This document shows, one piece after another, positions 35,801 to 43,934 of a DNA stretch of 64,000 nt. A model generated the notes under the pieces. The model had not been told where the DNA came from. It searched no databases and saw only the letters and a program-made list of their open reading frames with translations. Source of the stretch: Microbacterium hydrocarbonoxydans (lineage in GTDB: Bacteria > Actinomycetota > Actinomycetes > Actinomycetales > Microbacteriaceae); NCBI RefSeq assembly GCF_023715885.1, contig NZ_JAMBOY010000001.1, positions 744,001 to 808,000 of the forward strand, written 5' to 3'. The translations under genes were made by a program, and so were the position numbers. Numbering within the stretch: the first letter of the stretch is position 1; each line of letters begins with the position of its first letter.

Positions 35801-38800
35801 CGGAGACTCCGTCTATGAACGAACGCACCGAATTTGCGATCCCATCCACAGGTGACGTCGACGGAACCGTCGTCAGGCGCGGGAGAAGGAAATCGGAGGT
35901 GATCTCGTCGTCACCGAGCATCTCTTCTAGACGCACCGCATAGGTGGATGCGTCGTTGTAGCCGCTCAGGACAGAGCTCGTGGTGCTGAATCCGTCGCCA
36001 GGCTCGTCGCTGAAGCACGTCGTGTCTTCGGCGTCTCCTGCCGCGACAGATACGTATGCTCCGTGCGTACGGGTGACGCGCTCGTTGAACTTCGTCATCA
36101 CGTCGGTGCGGTACTCCAGGTGCGCCTCGTCGAGGAAGAGGTCAGCGCAGGCCGCTCCGGCGTTCGGGGTTCCGAGGAGAATCAGGCGCTCCACGGTCCG
36201 CGCATCCTCGGACATGTACTGGTCGAGGAACAGGCGGGCGGGGATGCCGCCCGTGGAGTGGGCGATGATGTCGACCCTCTCGGCGTTGGTGAGTGCCCTG
36301 ACCTCGTTCACTGTGGCAGCGATGTGCTCGGCAGCAGCCTCGACGTATCCTTCGGGTCCAGCGACGACGTCGGTTGCGGCGGTCTCGATGTGCCAGTCCT
36401 CGCGTTGAACGGCCAATTGTTCGGCGAGCGCGGTGAACCCGTCTGCAGTGCCCCACCCTCCGACGGTGATGACGGGGCGTGGCTCGACGGTTACCTCTCC
36501 GGTGAGCGCCTGAACGGGGCCGTCATCCGCGACCAGTGCAATACGAATACTTGCGGGCGCGCTCGGAGATCCCTCGTTCCAGGAGAGACCGGTCGTGTCC
36601 CACTCCCACGTCTCGTCGCGGCGTTCCCCGGGGCGGAGACTGAACGGTTCGCTTTCGTGCCGCAGTTCGCCGTTGATGAAGAACTGAGCCCGGAGCCCCT
36701 CGGCGGAATCGCGATCCGAGGCGTCGTTGTTCGCAGCGGTTGCGGTCAGCCGCACTGTGCTGCCGTCGATGGTGCGGTCCACGACCAGCACTCGGTCCTC
36801 GGGAGTCGCATCGACGCGTTGCTCGTCCATACGGCCGCCCAATTCGAGGCGTGGCGGCTGCGGTGCCTGACCGTACGGATAGAGCAGAACGTGGGTGTAG
36901 TCGTCGAGGTCCAAAGCGCCCAGTGACGCGACGATGACTCGGTCATCGGTGATGCCTGAACTGCTCGTATAGGAACCCCACCCCGAGTCTTCGAGGTCGC
37001 CGACGTGATCGAGCAGAGAGTAGACGCCCTCTCGCCACACCCAACCACGGTCGAGATGCTGAGGACCCACGGCGACATCCCCGACGACGTCGCCTCGGAG
37101 GTTCACACCCGAAGGGACGCCATCACCGAGGAGGACGCCATCGCTCGTGCTCGTCCAGGACCACGCTCGCTTCGTGCCATCAGCCGCTGCGGTCGAACCG
37201 ACCACACGACCATCCTCGCTAAGAGCGGTCGCGACGACGTCAATGCCGGCGAATGAAATGGGGAGGGTGATCGCGATGGGGTCCCCGGCGGCCGGGTGGA
37301 ACCAGCTGCGCGCGCCGTTGACGTAAATGAGGTCGCCTCGTGCGTTCACATCAGCCACGAGCCCCGGCGCATCGAACACGAGCGGCTTCTCGCCCGGGCT
37401 GGGCCAGACGATGTTCTGAGCGGGGCCGCCTTCTTGCGGCGTCAGGTGACCGAAGACGCGACCACTGTCGTCGATCCCGACGATGTCGATATCCCCGCCC
37501 GCAAGCAGGGGCATCGACTCCCAAAGTGTGCCGGTATCGCTCCAGCACCACAAGAGGTTCCCGTGATCATCGCGACACGACCCGATGAGAAGGTCATCAG
37601 TGACGCCCGAGATGGACTCGGCACCCGTGAGCTCTGTCTGCCGCCCGGTCTGAAGCGAGACTCGATAGGCCTGACCCTGAACGGTGACGTAGGCATCTTC
37701 ATTGGTGAGCACTCCTACTCGGGCCCGGCCAATACCGGGGAGCATGCGCGTCACCCAGTCAGGCATCTGCTCGTTCTCGAGAATCGTGACAGACGTCTCT
37801 GCATTGCCCAGGGTCAATCCGGCGGTTCCGGTGAGACGCACGAGGAAATCGAGGTCGCCACCTTTGAGCTCATCGTCGACGATCTCGACTTCAATGAAGT
37901 TCTCGGTCTCGCCGGGTTCGAAGGTGACGACGCCGTCGCCGGCAACGAAGTCCTGGCCCGCAAGGGCCGTGCCGTTCACCGTCTCCCATCCGACTTCAGC
38001 GGGTTCGTTCGGCGCCCCGGTGAGGGTGACGGGGATGCGCACGGAACCGTCGTTCTCGCCGACGACTGCCGTCTTCGGAAGGTCAGCGCACAGGCGCAGC
38101 ACCACCTTCACCGCATCGGGGTGGTGCTCGATCTGCGAGCATCCGTCCAGCGGTGCGTACTCGCCGCTGAAGGAGCTGGCTCGGACGATGTCGTACTCGC
38201 CGGGGATGGCGGCGTCGGTGTCCGTGCGAAGGTCGAGAAGGCCTGCTAGTTCGGCGGTGCCCGTGATGTTCAAGGCGTCCTGGTGGAGCTGGCCGAGGCG
38301 GATGCGCAGTGAAGCGTCGGCGAGCTGTCGGTAGTTTCCGTCGATGGTGAGCGTGTCGTACGCGTCGTTGGTCCCGGGTTCGACAGTCCCTTGGTTTTCC
38401 ACAGTTCCGAAGACAGCGCCAGAGCCGCTGAGTGCTGCTCCGGCGGCGATGGCGACGACTCCGGAGTTGGCGTCGATGCCCGCGCGCTCGGCGACCTGTG
38501 CGCGTCCGGCGAGCAGGTCGATTCGCGAGGCGATGACGTCAGCGCTGTCCCGCACGTCGAGGATGCTGCTGGTGGTCAGTTCGCTCGCCAGCAGTTGGGC
38601 ATCGTCGTGGAGGATCACGTCGCCCGCGAGCGCGGCTGTCGTTGCCGACGTCCACCCCGAGAGATCCATTCGGCCTCCGGCGTCGACATCGAGTCGGCCT
38701 GCTGTCTCGATCTTCGTGTCGGCGCTTGCGTCGAGGACTCCGCCGACGATGATGCGTGTCCCTTCCGCTCCCGAAAGCGATCCGTTGAGAGTGGAGGCGC

Positions 38801-40172
38801 CGTCGAGACGGAGAGTGGCACCATTCGCGACACTCAGCATGGAGTCTGGTGCGAGGTGGAGCGCGGCGTCGACGTCGAGCGTTGCTGCGTCGATGGTCAC
38901 GATGCTGTCGAGCGCGAGGCGACCGCCGCCCCGAATGGTGACTGTGGCGCCTCCGTCCAACACGCCGCCAGAAACGTTGAGGCGTGCGTCGTCGACGAGT
39001 GAGATATCGGGCTGCGTACCCGCCAGGACAAGGAGACTGGCCGCGTCGAGGGTCTTACCCGCTGCGAGGGTGGAAGCGCCGGTATCCAGACGCAGGCGCT
39101 GCGTCTGGAGGTTGGTGGACATCTCTCCTCCTCCCCAAGTGAATTGGTCGGTCACGGTCAAGTTCTCCGGTCCAGCGATGACTCCGCCGATGAGTTCGGC
39201 ACGGTCGGCCGTGATGGGGACGTTCAGCGTCATGGTCCCATCGCTCACGAAGTAGTCGAGTTCGGCACTGTCTTCCGACTCGATGACGACCTCACCGCCG
39301 ACGAGAAGAGAGCCGAAGTCAATGTCGCCGAGCATCAGGATGCGCGATCCTTCAAGGGCTTCCAGTTCGCCCTCCCCGGTGAGTGAGCTCGGCTGTCCCC
39401 ATCCGGTCCGTGTGTTGACGCCGACGTAGTTGTCCACGTCGATGGCCCACTCGCCCCAGAGCGTCGCTCCGCCGAAGAGTTCAAGGTGGCTCTTGCTGCC
39501 GCCGACGTTCGTCTTCGACTCGGGTTCGGTGATGAGGAAGCTGGTGATGCTCAGCCAGGACGAATGCACCTGGAAGTTCTCTTCGACGACGATGGTGCCG
39601 CCATAGATGGCGGCGTCTGTCGTGTTGGCAGACTCCAGGGCCTGGACGGTAAGGGCGGCCCCTTCGCCGATCCCAAGCCGAGGCGCCGTGCCGTGTCCTG
39701 AGCGGTCGGTGAAGTGAAGTTCCTGGATACTCGACTGATCTCTCACCACAAGGGTGCCTTCGATAACGACGGCGGCGTCTGCAATCAGGCGGCCGACATC
39801 CGCTGAGTATCCGGTCGGCACGACGATCTCGCTATCCGTGGCGCACGCGACCTGCGAGCTGGTGGGAACCGCGGATGGGTTCCAGTTCCCAGGGATGTCC
39901 CACCGACCGCCCCAACCGCCGACCCACGTCACGTCACAGAGCGGAGGTTCTTCATCGGCGAACATCTCTGCAGCCGTCGCGGCCGACGTCGGCTTTTCAG
40001 CGAGTTCGCTCTGCAATTCGCTCACCCACTCGGGCGCGGGCGGCGTCTCCGCGGGATTCAGCGGACGGATCTCCGCTGCATATGAGGGAGACACCGTGAA
40101 GCCCACGACGAGGGCGACAGTGAGGAGCGCGGCGGACGCCGCTTGGAGGGGGAAGGCGCGTCGGATGTTCAT
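32862..40172 (-). CDS. Giant cell-wall-anchored lipase-like multidomain surface protein
   Basis: A 2436-residue secreted protein. The signal peptide spans about residues 1-32 (ends SPSYAA). About residues 70-700 are a long stretch of short beta repeats (parallel beta-helix/autotransporter-like, rich in D-A-x-L-D-V). A Calx-beta domain is near residues 704-800. An alpha/beta-hydrolase domain around residues 1220-1420 has the elbow DIIAHSTGGIPARLF. Cadherin/Ig- and PKD-like modules follow, then a TolB-like propeller region (about 1990-2320). The C terminus has a Pro-Thr-Asp-Pro spacer, a variant LAVTG sorting signal, a membrane span and RRRRTEQ. It probably binds or acts on a host or environmental polymer or lipid. 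The mixed architecture makes the role uncertain. Confidence 0.87.
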   Translation of the reverse strand: MNIRRAFPLQAASAALLTVALVVGFTVSPSYAAEIRPLNPAETPPAPEWVSELQSELAEKPTSAATAAEMFADEEPPLCDVTWVGGWGGRWDIPGNWNPSAVPTSSQVACATDSEIVVPTGYSADVGRLIADAAVVIEGTLVVRDQSSIQELHFTDRSGHGTAPRLGIGEGAALTVQALESANTTDAAIYGGTIVVEENFQVHSSWLSITSFLITEPESKTNVGGSKSHLELFGGATLWGEWAIDVDNYVGVNTRTGWGQPSSLTGEGELEALEGSRILMLGDIDFGSLLVGGEVVIESEDSAELDYFVSDGTMTLNVPITADRAELIGGVIAGPENLTVTDQFTWGGGEMSTNLQTQRLRLDTGASTLAAGKTLDAASLLVLAGTQPDISLVDDARLNVSGGVLDGGATVTIRGGGRLALDSIVTIDAATLDVDAALHLAPDSMLSVANGATLRLDGASTLNGSLSGAEGTRIIVGGVLDASADTKIETAGRLDVDAGGRMDLSGWTSATTAALAGDVILHDDAQLLASELTTSSILDVRDSADVIASRIDLLAGRAQVAERAGIDANSGVVAIAAGAALSGSGAVFGTVENQGTVEPGTNDAYDTLTIDGNYRQLADASLRIRLGQLHQDALNITGTAELAGLLDLRTDTDAAIPGEYDIVRASSFSGEYAPLDGCSQIEHHPDAVKVVLRLCADLPKTAVVGENDGSVRIPVTLTGAPNEPAEVGWETVNGTALAGQDFVAGDGVVTFEPGETENFIEVEIVDDELKGGDLDFLVRLTGTAGLTLGNAETSVTILENEQMPDWVTRMLPGIGRARVGVLTNEDAYVTVQGQAYRVSLQTGRQTELTGAESISGVTDDLLIGSCRDDHGNLLWCWSDTGTLWESMPLLAGGDIDIVGIDDSGRVFGHLTPQEGGPAQNIVWPSPGEKPLVFDAPGLVADVNARGDLIYVNGARSWFHPAAGDPIAITLPISFAGIDVVATALSEDGRVVGSTAAADGTKRAWSWTSTSDGVLLGDGVPSGVNLRGDVVGDVAVGPQHLDRGWVWREGVYSLLDHVGDLEDSGWGSYTSSSGITDDRVIVASLGALDLDDYTHVLLYPYGQAPQPPRLELGGRMDEQRVDATPEDRVLVVDRTIDGSTVRLTATAANNDASDRDSAEGLRAQFFINGELRHESEPFSLRPGERRDETWEWDTTGLSWNEGSPSAPASIRIALVADDGPVQALTGEVTVEPRPVITVGGWGTADGFTALAEQLAVQREDWHIETAATDVVAGPEGYVEAAAEHIAATVNEVRALTNAERVDIIAHSTGGIPARLFLDQYMSEDARTVERLILLGTPNAGAACADLFLDEAHLEYRTDVMTKFNERVTRTHGAYVSVAAGDAEDTTCFSDEPGDGFSTTSSVLSGYNDASTYAVRLEEMLGDDEITSDFLLPRLTTVPSTSPVDGIANSVRSFIDGVSDWFSGLGDPPQAPQLLDLQTMDVPAGGRTWAFSVPRGASALGMTLSAPGEVTATIRSNVNGSTFEVPAGQTGVLSDRSGEIHGETTGNWTISFHTTQARTVSFAVWVDGLPIRVTADLAQPDEEAPAELTAALVLPDATTAPATLSSRTVDATQTAFRSSLRDDGTAGDEAAGDRIYTAELSELATGYAGSEVTAAVGNTRVVALTASRVGPTADGPGGDMPRVSDITLQTPYATGVTGRLRGTDPNGDDLTYRVVEQPTDAAVTIADDRVLVRPDRDFVGELSFAYVAEDGVHTSEPATVTVYVTRATVTVEEHPTVGQGSLVTLPVVLRGPAGVLGAVDDSGIEVTWQGARSAVVRDGARYGLPVDIGTTLAPGVHKMLVHFPGDAFHEPAELEVNVRVAANTPPIINGLLTPNRPEAGYDTRFDVFAFDPEQAIVRYELDADGDGEWDVSLNRPLLPSVSSGERNEFLLYRYDEPGTYAARVRVTDRFDVATERELQVEVAGNRDIGGTDFLRDHAASPFMTYADEIGIAPSVSADGGRYLLRGTDAFDVPGQGQQVGAVEIEDTTTGDVTRYEVPVDLRYFDVRMSPDHALASVGQTLLHLDSGATSQLGGYADLTQSTVSADGRWLVAATEDGAAVHVRDLQGDDGQVVEVDGSSAPRISGDGSRIVRTSSVADGMLFWNDWQTGEADARQILPIEFDLLDLSDDGSLALVHGRGDLGEDAGDTDLKDDVYLVDLETGKVTEVSGDTARDTAASSPVVQALLSGDGSQVVMFGFFEGSDGAGMYRWNVATEDLERIDVDRDGNPGVTVFAGECDNGRCDVGMSPWPGRPLMSVTADGSEVVFASYSNTLVPGDVHFRTPWAGVAAESDDIRELNYLRWTPSADPTDPTDPTDPTDPTDPTDPADPADPADPTNPTSPTDPTKPGEHGSGQSPTAGANGPAALAVTGIGIGAGGAVGLVAILLGVLLVRRRRTEQ
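33049..33145. repeat. In-frame tandem 9/18-base repeat coding the wall-spanning DPT spacer
   Basis: Nine-base units of the type GGGTCCGTC/GGATCCGTG, forming an 18-base super-repeat, encode the run of D-P-T/D-P-A tripeptides before the sorting signal of the giant surface protein. The central copies are identical at the DNA level, including third positions, so the array can expand or contract by slippage without shifting the frame. Confidence 0.85.
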
Positions 40173-40184
40173 TGCAGTCTCGTG

Positions 40185-40826
40185 TCAGCGGGATTGTGCG
40201 GAGGGGTAAAGAGAGGGAAGAAGATGCTCGAAGAGCCCGACTTCCTCGACGTTGTGGCGGATCCAGGCCTTCTCCATCCCGGGCGTGAATACGCGAGAGC
40301 GGAGATAGGCGTTGATGGGTAGCGCCCAGGCCGAACGAGCACCCACATCCATCACCGATGTGTAATGGGTCGCGGTTTCGGCCCGCGACCACGTGTGCTC
40401 AAGCTGGAAGAACACGACGCCCGCGATGCGGAGAACAAGTCGGATTCCGGTGCGGTCGAGCTTTTCCACTCGGTCAACCGAGTCGATATAGAAGCGCTCG
40501 TCACGTCCCATCGCTTCGACAATGCGGAAACGTGCGCCTTCACCGGCACCGCCTCCCGGCGCCGAGCGCTTCAGCTCCCAGTGGATGTGGTCGAGCGGAT
40601 GCCACGCCCGGTAGCGCGGAACAGTTTCGCCCGCGTAGGACATGTGCTCACCGATGTGAGAGAACCATTGAAGAAGCATTTCGGGGGTCACGTCCTGCAG
40701 CGGCTCGTGGTCGATGGTGATTCGCAGTCGTCGGTGCGGGAACTCCTGGATTGAGGTGCGCCCTTCCGGAACGGAGCGCAGGGGAAACACCACGGGTAAC
40801 GGCTGAGGGAGCGGAAGCCTGTGCAT
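40185..40826 (-). CDS. PhlG (2,4-diacetylphloroglucinol hydrolase)-like protein
   Basis: A 213-residue protein. The motifs MLLQWFSHIGEHMSYAG and YRAWHPLDHIHWELK resemble the DAPG hydrolase/PhlG fold, where conserved His and Glu residues bind zinc and cleave a C-C bond in acetylated phloroglucinols. HTWSRAETATHYTSVMDVG and FTPGMEKAWIRHNVEEVGLFEHLLPSLY complete the domain. A GAAGGG ribosome binding site precedes the ATG. It starts just downstream of an SDR-type gene on the same strand. The substrate is unknown, and a SRPBCC-like fold is the alternative. Confidence 0.65.
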   Translation of the reverse strand: MHRLPLPQPLPVVFPLRSVPEGRTSIQEFPHRRLRITIDHEPLQDVTPEMLLQWFSHIGEHMSYAGETVPRYRAWHPLDHIHWELKRSAPGGGAGEGARFRIVEAMGRDERFYIDSVDRVEKLDRTGIRLVLRIAGVVFFQLEHTWSRAETATHYTSVMDVGARSAWALPINAYLRSRVFTPGMEKAWIRHNVEEVGLFEHLLPSLYPSAQSR

Positions 40827-40939
40827 GAGGATGCCCTTCGAATTTGTACGGGTGCGTTCAATGCCATGTTGCGGAGATGGCCTTGCACGGGTCTTTCGCG
40901 ATCTTGAACCGACGAAAGGACCCGAATGAGGGGCGCCGC

Positions 40940-41878
40940 CTACGCTGTCCGCGTGCGGCGATACCAGTTCGCGGTGATGCGGACGGACTCCGCGTAGGGT
41001 GTCGGAGTCGCACCGAAGCGTTTGGTGAAGTCGGAGGCATCGATGACGAACGGCTGCTCGAACTGGTAAATCATCTCGGCGCCTTCGCGTGCGAGCGGCC
41101 ACACCAGGCCGAGCGCCTTACCCGTTCGGCTCGAGATTCGGGAGAAGCGAACCGGGCGGTCTTTCTCGGGAACGGCGAGCTGGACGAGTTCGCGCGCTGT
41201 GGTCGGCGCGGGCGTGGGAATCATCCAGACTCGACCGGTGGAGTCGTCGGCCTCGGCGAGGGCGATCAATCCACGTGCGAAGTCGTCGATGAACATCGGA
41301 GTGATGGGGAGATCAGGGTTGCCGATGTAGATCGGTCGCTTACCTCGCGCGGCTGCGCCGATGAAGGATGCGTTGAGGAGCGAACCGACGTGGGGTCCGA
41401 AGAGTTCCGGCGCTCGCCCGATTGTGACCTCCGCGTCCCCGCGGTGATGCGCGGTCAGCAACATCTCTCCGAGCCATGCGCGAAGCACTCCCTTGTGGCT
41501 CACAGGATTTTCTGCAGTCCGCTCAGACATCGGCCCGTCGACCCTGCCATACATCCAGGTGTCGTCGGCGAACACCACGCGTGCGCCCACGGCACCAGCG
41601 GCTTCGATGATTGCTCTTGTGATGCGCGGGAACTGCCCCTGCCAGTTCTCGAACGTCGGCATGACGCAGTGGTAGACGACTGATGCGCCTTCGACAGCTT
41701 TTCGGAGGCTGGCGGCGTCGAGCGCATCGGCAGCTACCGAGGTCACGCCAGCTGGAAGGCCGGTTTGGACGCGGCGGCTCACCGCGCGCACCGCGGTGCC
41801 TCGGGCATTGAGCTCTCGGACGATGACGCGTCCGGTCGCCCCGGTCGCGCCGATGACGGCATGAACGTTGTTCGACAT
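40940..41878 (-). CDS. NAD-dependent epimerase/dehydratase (extended SDR)
   Basis: A 312-residue Rossmann-fold protein. The dinucleotide-binding motif is VIGATGATGRVIVRELNARG, followed by ADALDAASLRKAVEGASVVYHC. The usual Y-x-x-x-K active site is not obvious; VSHKGVLRAWLGEM falls at that position with Lys but no Tyr, so it may be an atypical or NmrA-like member. AGAGAGG provides a good ribosome binding site. It is upstream of the PhlG-like gene (113-base gap), possibly in one transcript. Confidence 0.82.
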   Translation of the reverse strand: MSNNVHAVIGATGATGRVIVRELNARGTAVRAVSRRVQTGLPAGVTSVAADALDAASLRKAVEGASVVYHCVMPTFENWQGQFPRITRAIIEAAGAVGARVVFADDTWMYGRVDGPMSERTAENPVSHKGVLRAWLGEMLLTAHHRGDAEVTIGRAPELFGPHVGSLLNASFIGAAARGKRPIYIGNPDLPITPMFIDDFARGLIALAEADDSTGRVWMIPTPAPTTARELVQLAVPEKDRPVRFSRISSRTGKALGLVWPLAREGAEMIYQFEQPFVIDASDFTKRFGATPTPYAESVRITANWYRRTRTA

Positions 41879-42061
41879 GGAAAACCTCTCTCAGAGCGCT
41901 GATGGCTATCGGGAGAAACTCTTCGCGGGTGCGCTTGCACGAGTCTTTCTCTGCGCTTGCCCAAGTCCAGGGTCGGCAGAGAATACGCTCACGAAGCCCT
42001 CAAGTCCTGGACCGGGAGCGGCGGTTGTGGTGAGCAGCCTCTCGAGTGGGCGCGCTGGCGC

Positions 42062-42655
42062 TCACCCGAGGGAAGCGCTGCCAACAGAGAGGTCGATCCG
42101 ATACCGACGAAGCGCGGGATGTCCATGCATGGACTGGTCGCTCACATCCTGAAGCACGCCGCCAGCATGTTCGATGGTGCGGTAGGAGCCGACGTTGTCG
42201 TCGTCGCACATCACCATCACCTGATCTAGCCCGAGCTCCCGTGCGCGCTCGAGTCCGTGACGGAGAGCCAAGGTCGCGAAGCCTTGACGGCGACGAGAAT
42301 GTCGCACGGAGTATCCGATGTGCCCGCCCGCTTCCCTGAGCCAGTCATTCAGCCCATGTCTGACCGACAGAAACGCGACAACCTCTCCGTCGAGGGTGAG
42401 CCAAAACAGGTCGTTGTGTACCGTGTCCCCGGGTAGCTCAGCGGTGACGTCGGCCAAGAGAGCCGCCTTCTTGATGAGGTCGTTAAGGGTGGCTCGGTTC
42501 GGAGTCACCGGCGCATGCAGCCCAGCTCCGTTGATATGTGCGCTGCCGAACTCGGCGACCGCCGCCGCCCAGGAGTCAAAGAGTTTCTCGGTCGGCCGGA
42601 CGATACCTATCCCGTCCATGGGATGAGCGACCGGCAGCGGACGCTGATTACTCAA
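42062..42655 (-). CDS. GNAT N-acetyltransferase
   Basis: A GCN5-related acyltransferase. The acetyl-CoA-binding loop is in GGHIGYSVRHSRRRQGFATLALRHGLERARELGLDQVMVMCDDDNVGSYRTIEHAGG, with R-R-R-Q-G-F-A as motif A. A TTG at 42655 preceded by GAGGAGG gives 197 residues; an ATG at 42619 (185 residues) has no ribosome binding site. The remainder (FWLTLDGEVVAFLSVRHGLN) is the usual beta-sheet. The substrate is not predictable. The 265-base gap upstream to the next gene holds only a -10 box at 42888. Confidence 0.82.
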   Translation of the reverse strand: MSNQRPLPVAHPMDGIGIVRPTEKLFDSWAAAVAEFGSAHINGAGLHAPVTPNRATLNDLIKKAALLADVTAELPGDTVHNDLFWLTLDGEVVAFLSVRHGLNDWLREAGGHIGYSVRHSRRRQGFATLALRHGLERARELGLDQVMVMCDDDNVGSYRTIEHAGGVLQDVSDQSMHGHPALRRYRIDLSVGSASLG

Positions 42656-42887
42656 CGGACCTCCTCGCATTCGTGGACTTTCGCGGGAACGAGTTTCCGG
42701 GTACGGGCTTGCACCGAGCTTTCTCGGGCTCTGATTGCGCGTGTGCCGACACTGAGGCGCTACGTCTTGTCGCCGCCTACCGGGAGAGGGTCGGAGTTCG
42801 TGCTCTTTGTGTACGTTCCGCCCCGTCCGCCCACGCGCGTTCTTCTCACGTGTACCTCGCGCGGCGCAGGGTTCCTTGCGCATGAAT

Positions 42888-42893
42888 AGAATC
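42888..42893 (+). promoter_or_regulatory. Putative -10 box for DUF4236 gene
   Basis: TAGAAT matches the sigma-A -10 consensus at five of six positions and lies 27 bases before the ATG at 42921, which also has AGAGG at a suitable distance. No good -35 is visible. Confidence 0.4.
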
Positions 42894-42920
42894 ATGGAGG
42901 TTGTCGAGAGAGGCTGAACT

Positions 42921-43934
42921 ATGGGGTTCAAGGTCCGCAAGTCCATCAAGATCGCGCCCGGCGTGCGATTGAATGTATCCAGCAAGACCATCGGCGTCTC
43001 GGCGGGCGTCCGGGGCGCCCGAGTCAGCGTAAACACGAACGGGCGCATGACGCGTACCGTCGGGATCACGGGCACCGGCATCTCCCACACCAAGTCGTCG
43101 AGTATCAACGCGAAGCGCCCTGCACCCCACTCGCGGCAGCAGCCACAACCGATAGCCCCGCCCAAGCCCAAGAAGATCAAGCCTGGTCTCACTGCTCCGG
43201 CGTGGGAGAAGCAACTGTTCAAGCAGCTCAGCGGAACCGCTGACGCATCGGCAATCCATGCGGTTGGTCAGCAGACCCCCTCGGCCGCGCCGACGGCCGC
43301 AATGGTCGAGGTGCTGCGGGTCGCTGCACCGAACCGAGATGATGCACGGGCTCGCGTACTGCTTGGGTGGCTTTTCGGCTCTGGCTACGACCCCGCGAGC
43401 GATCCGTTCATCACCAAGTACGTGGAGACAGCGGAGATCAGCATCCCAATTGCCACAGGAGTGACGGCGGTGATGCGGTGGGACCGTCAGGCCCTCGGTT
43501 TGCTGGCCGCCGAGCTCGAGCAGGCCGCCGGCGATCCCGAGCGAGCCATCTCCATCGTTGAAGCGCTAGAGCCGACAACGGTTGCCGCCGTCTCTCTGGC
43601 CGAGCTCTACGCGGAGCAGGAAAGATGGGCAGACATCGTCGACCTGACCAACGGTCTCACCAACGAAGACGTCGCAGCGACGTTCCTCCTCATCCAGCGC
43701 GGCACGGCGCTGCGTGAACAGGGTTACTTCGAGGCCGCTCGCGAAGCGCTGAAGGAAGCGCTACGCGTGCGTTCGCGCCCCGTCGAGCTGCGACACCTCG
43801 CGCTTGTCGCACGAGGGCACACCTATCTCGCCGAAGGAAAGAAGGCCATGGCCCGCAAGGACTACGAGCGGGTACTGGCGGACAACGCCGCCTATCCCGG
43901 GCTGACCGAGATGCTCGCCGCGGTGAGCGCGTGA
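42921..43934 (+). CDS. DUF4236 domain protein with TPR-like C terminus
   Basis: A 337-residue protein. Residues 1-50 (MGFKVRKSIKIAPGVRLNVSSKTIGVSAGVRGARVSVNTNGR) form the DUF4236 domain, a short basic beta module often found at the N terminus of actinobacterial and phage-associated proteins. A Pro/Lys linker precedes a helical region of about 230 residues with TPR-like repeats (EQAAGDPERAISIVEALEP; EQGYFEAAREALKEALRV; AEGKKAMARKDYERVLADN). Its TGA overlaps the GTG start of the DUF2510-HNH gene, so the two are made together and may interact; TPR proteins often act as adaptors. Confidence 0.78.
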   Translation: MGFKVRKSIKIAPGVRLNVSSKTIGVSAGVRGARVSVNTNGRMTRTVGITGTGISHTKSSSINAKRPAPHSRQQPQPIAPPKPKKIKPGLTAPAWEKQLFKQLSGTADASAIHAVGQQTPSAAPTAAMVEVLRVAAPNRDDARARVLLGWLFGSGYDPASDPFITKYVETAEISIPIATGVTAVMRWDRQALGLLAAELEQAAGDPERAISIVEALEPTTVAAVSLAELYAEQERWADIVDLTNGLTNEDVAATFLLIQRGTALREQGYFEAAREALKEALRVRSRPVELRHLALVARGHTYLAEGKKAMARKDYERVLADNAAYPGLTEMLAAVSA

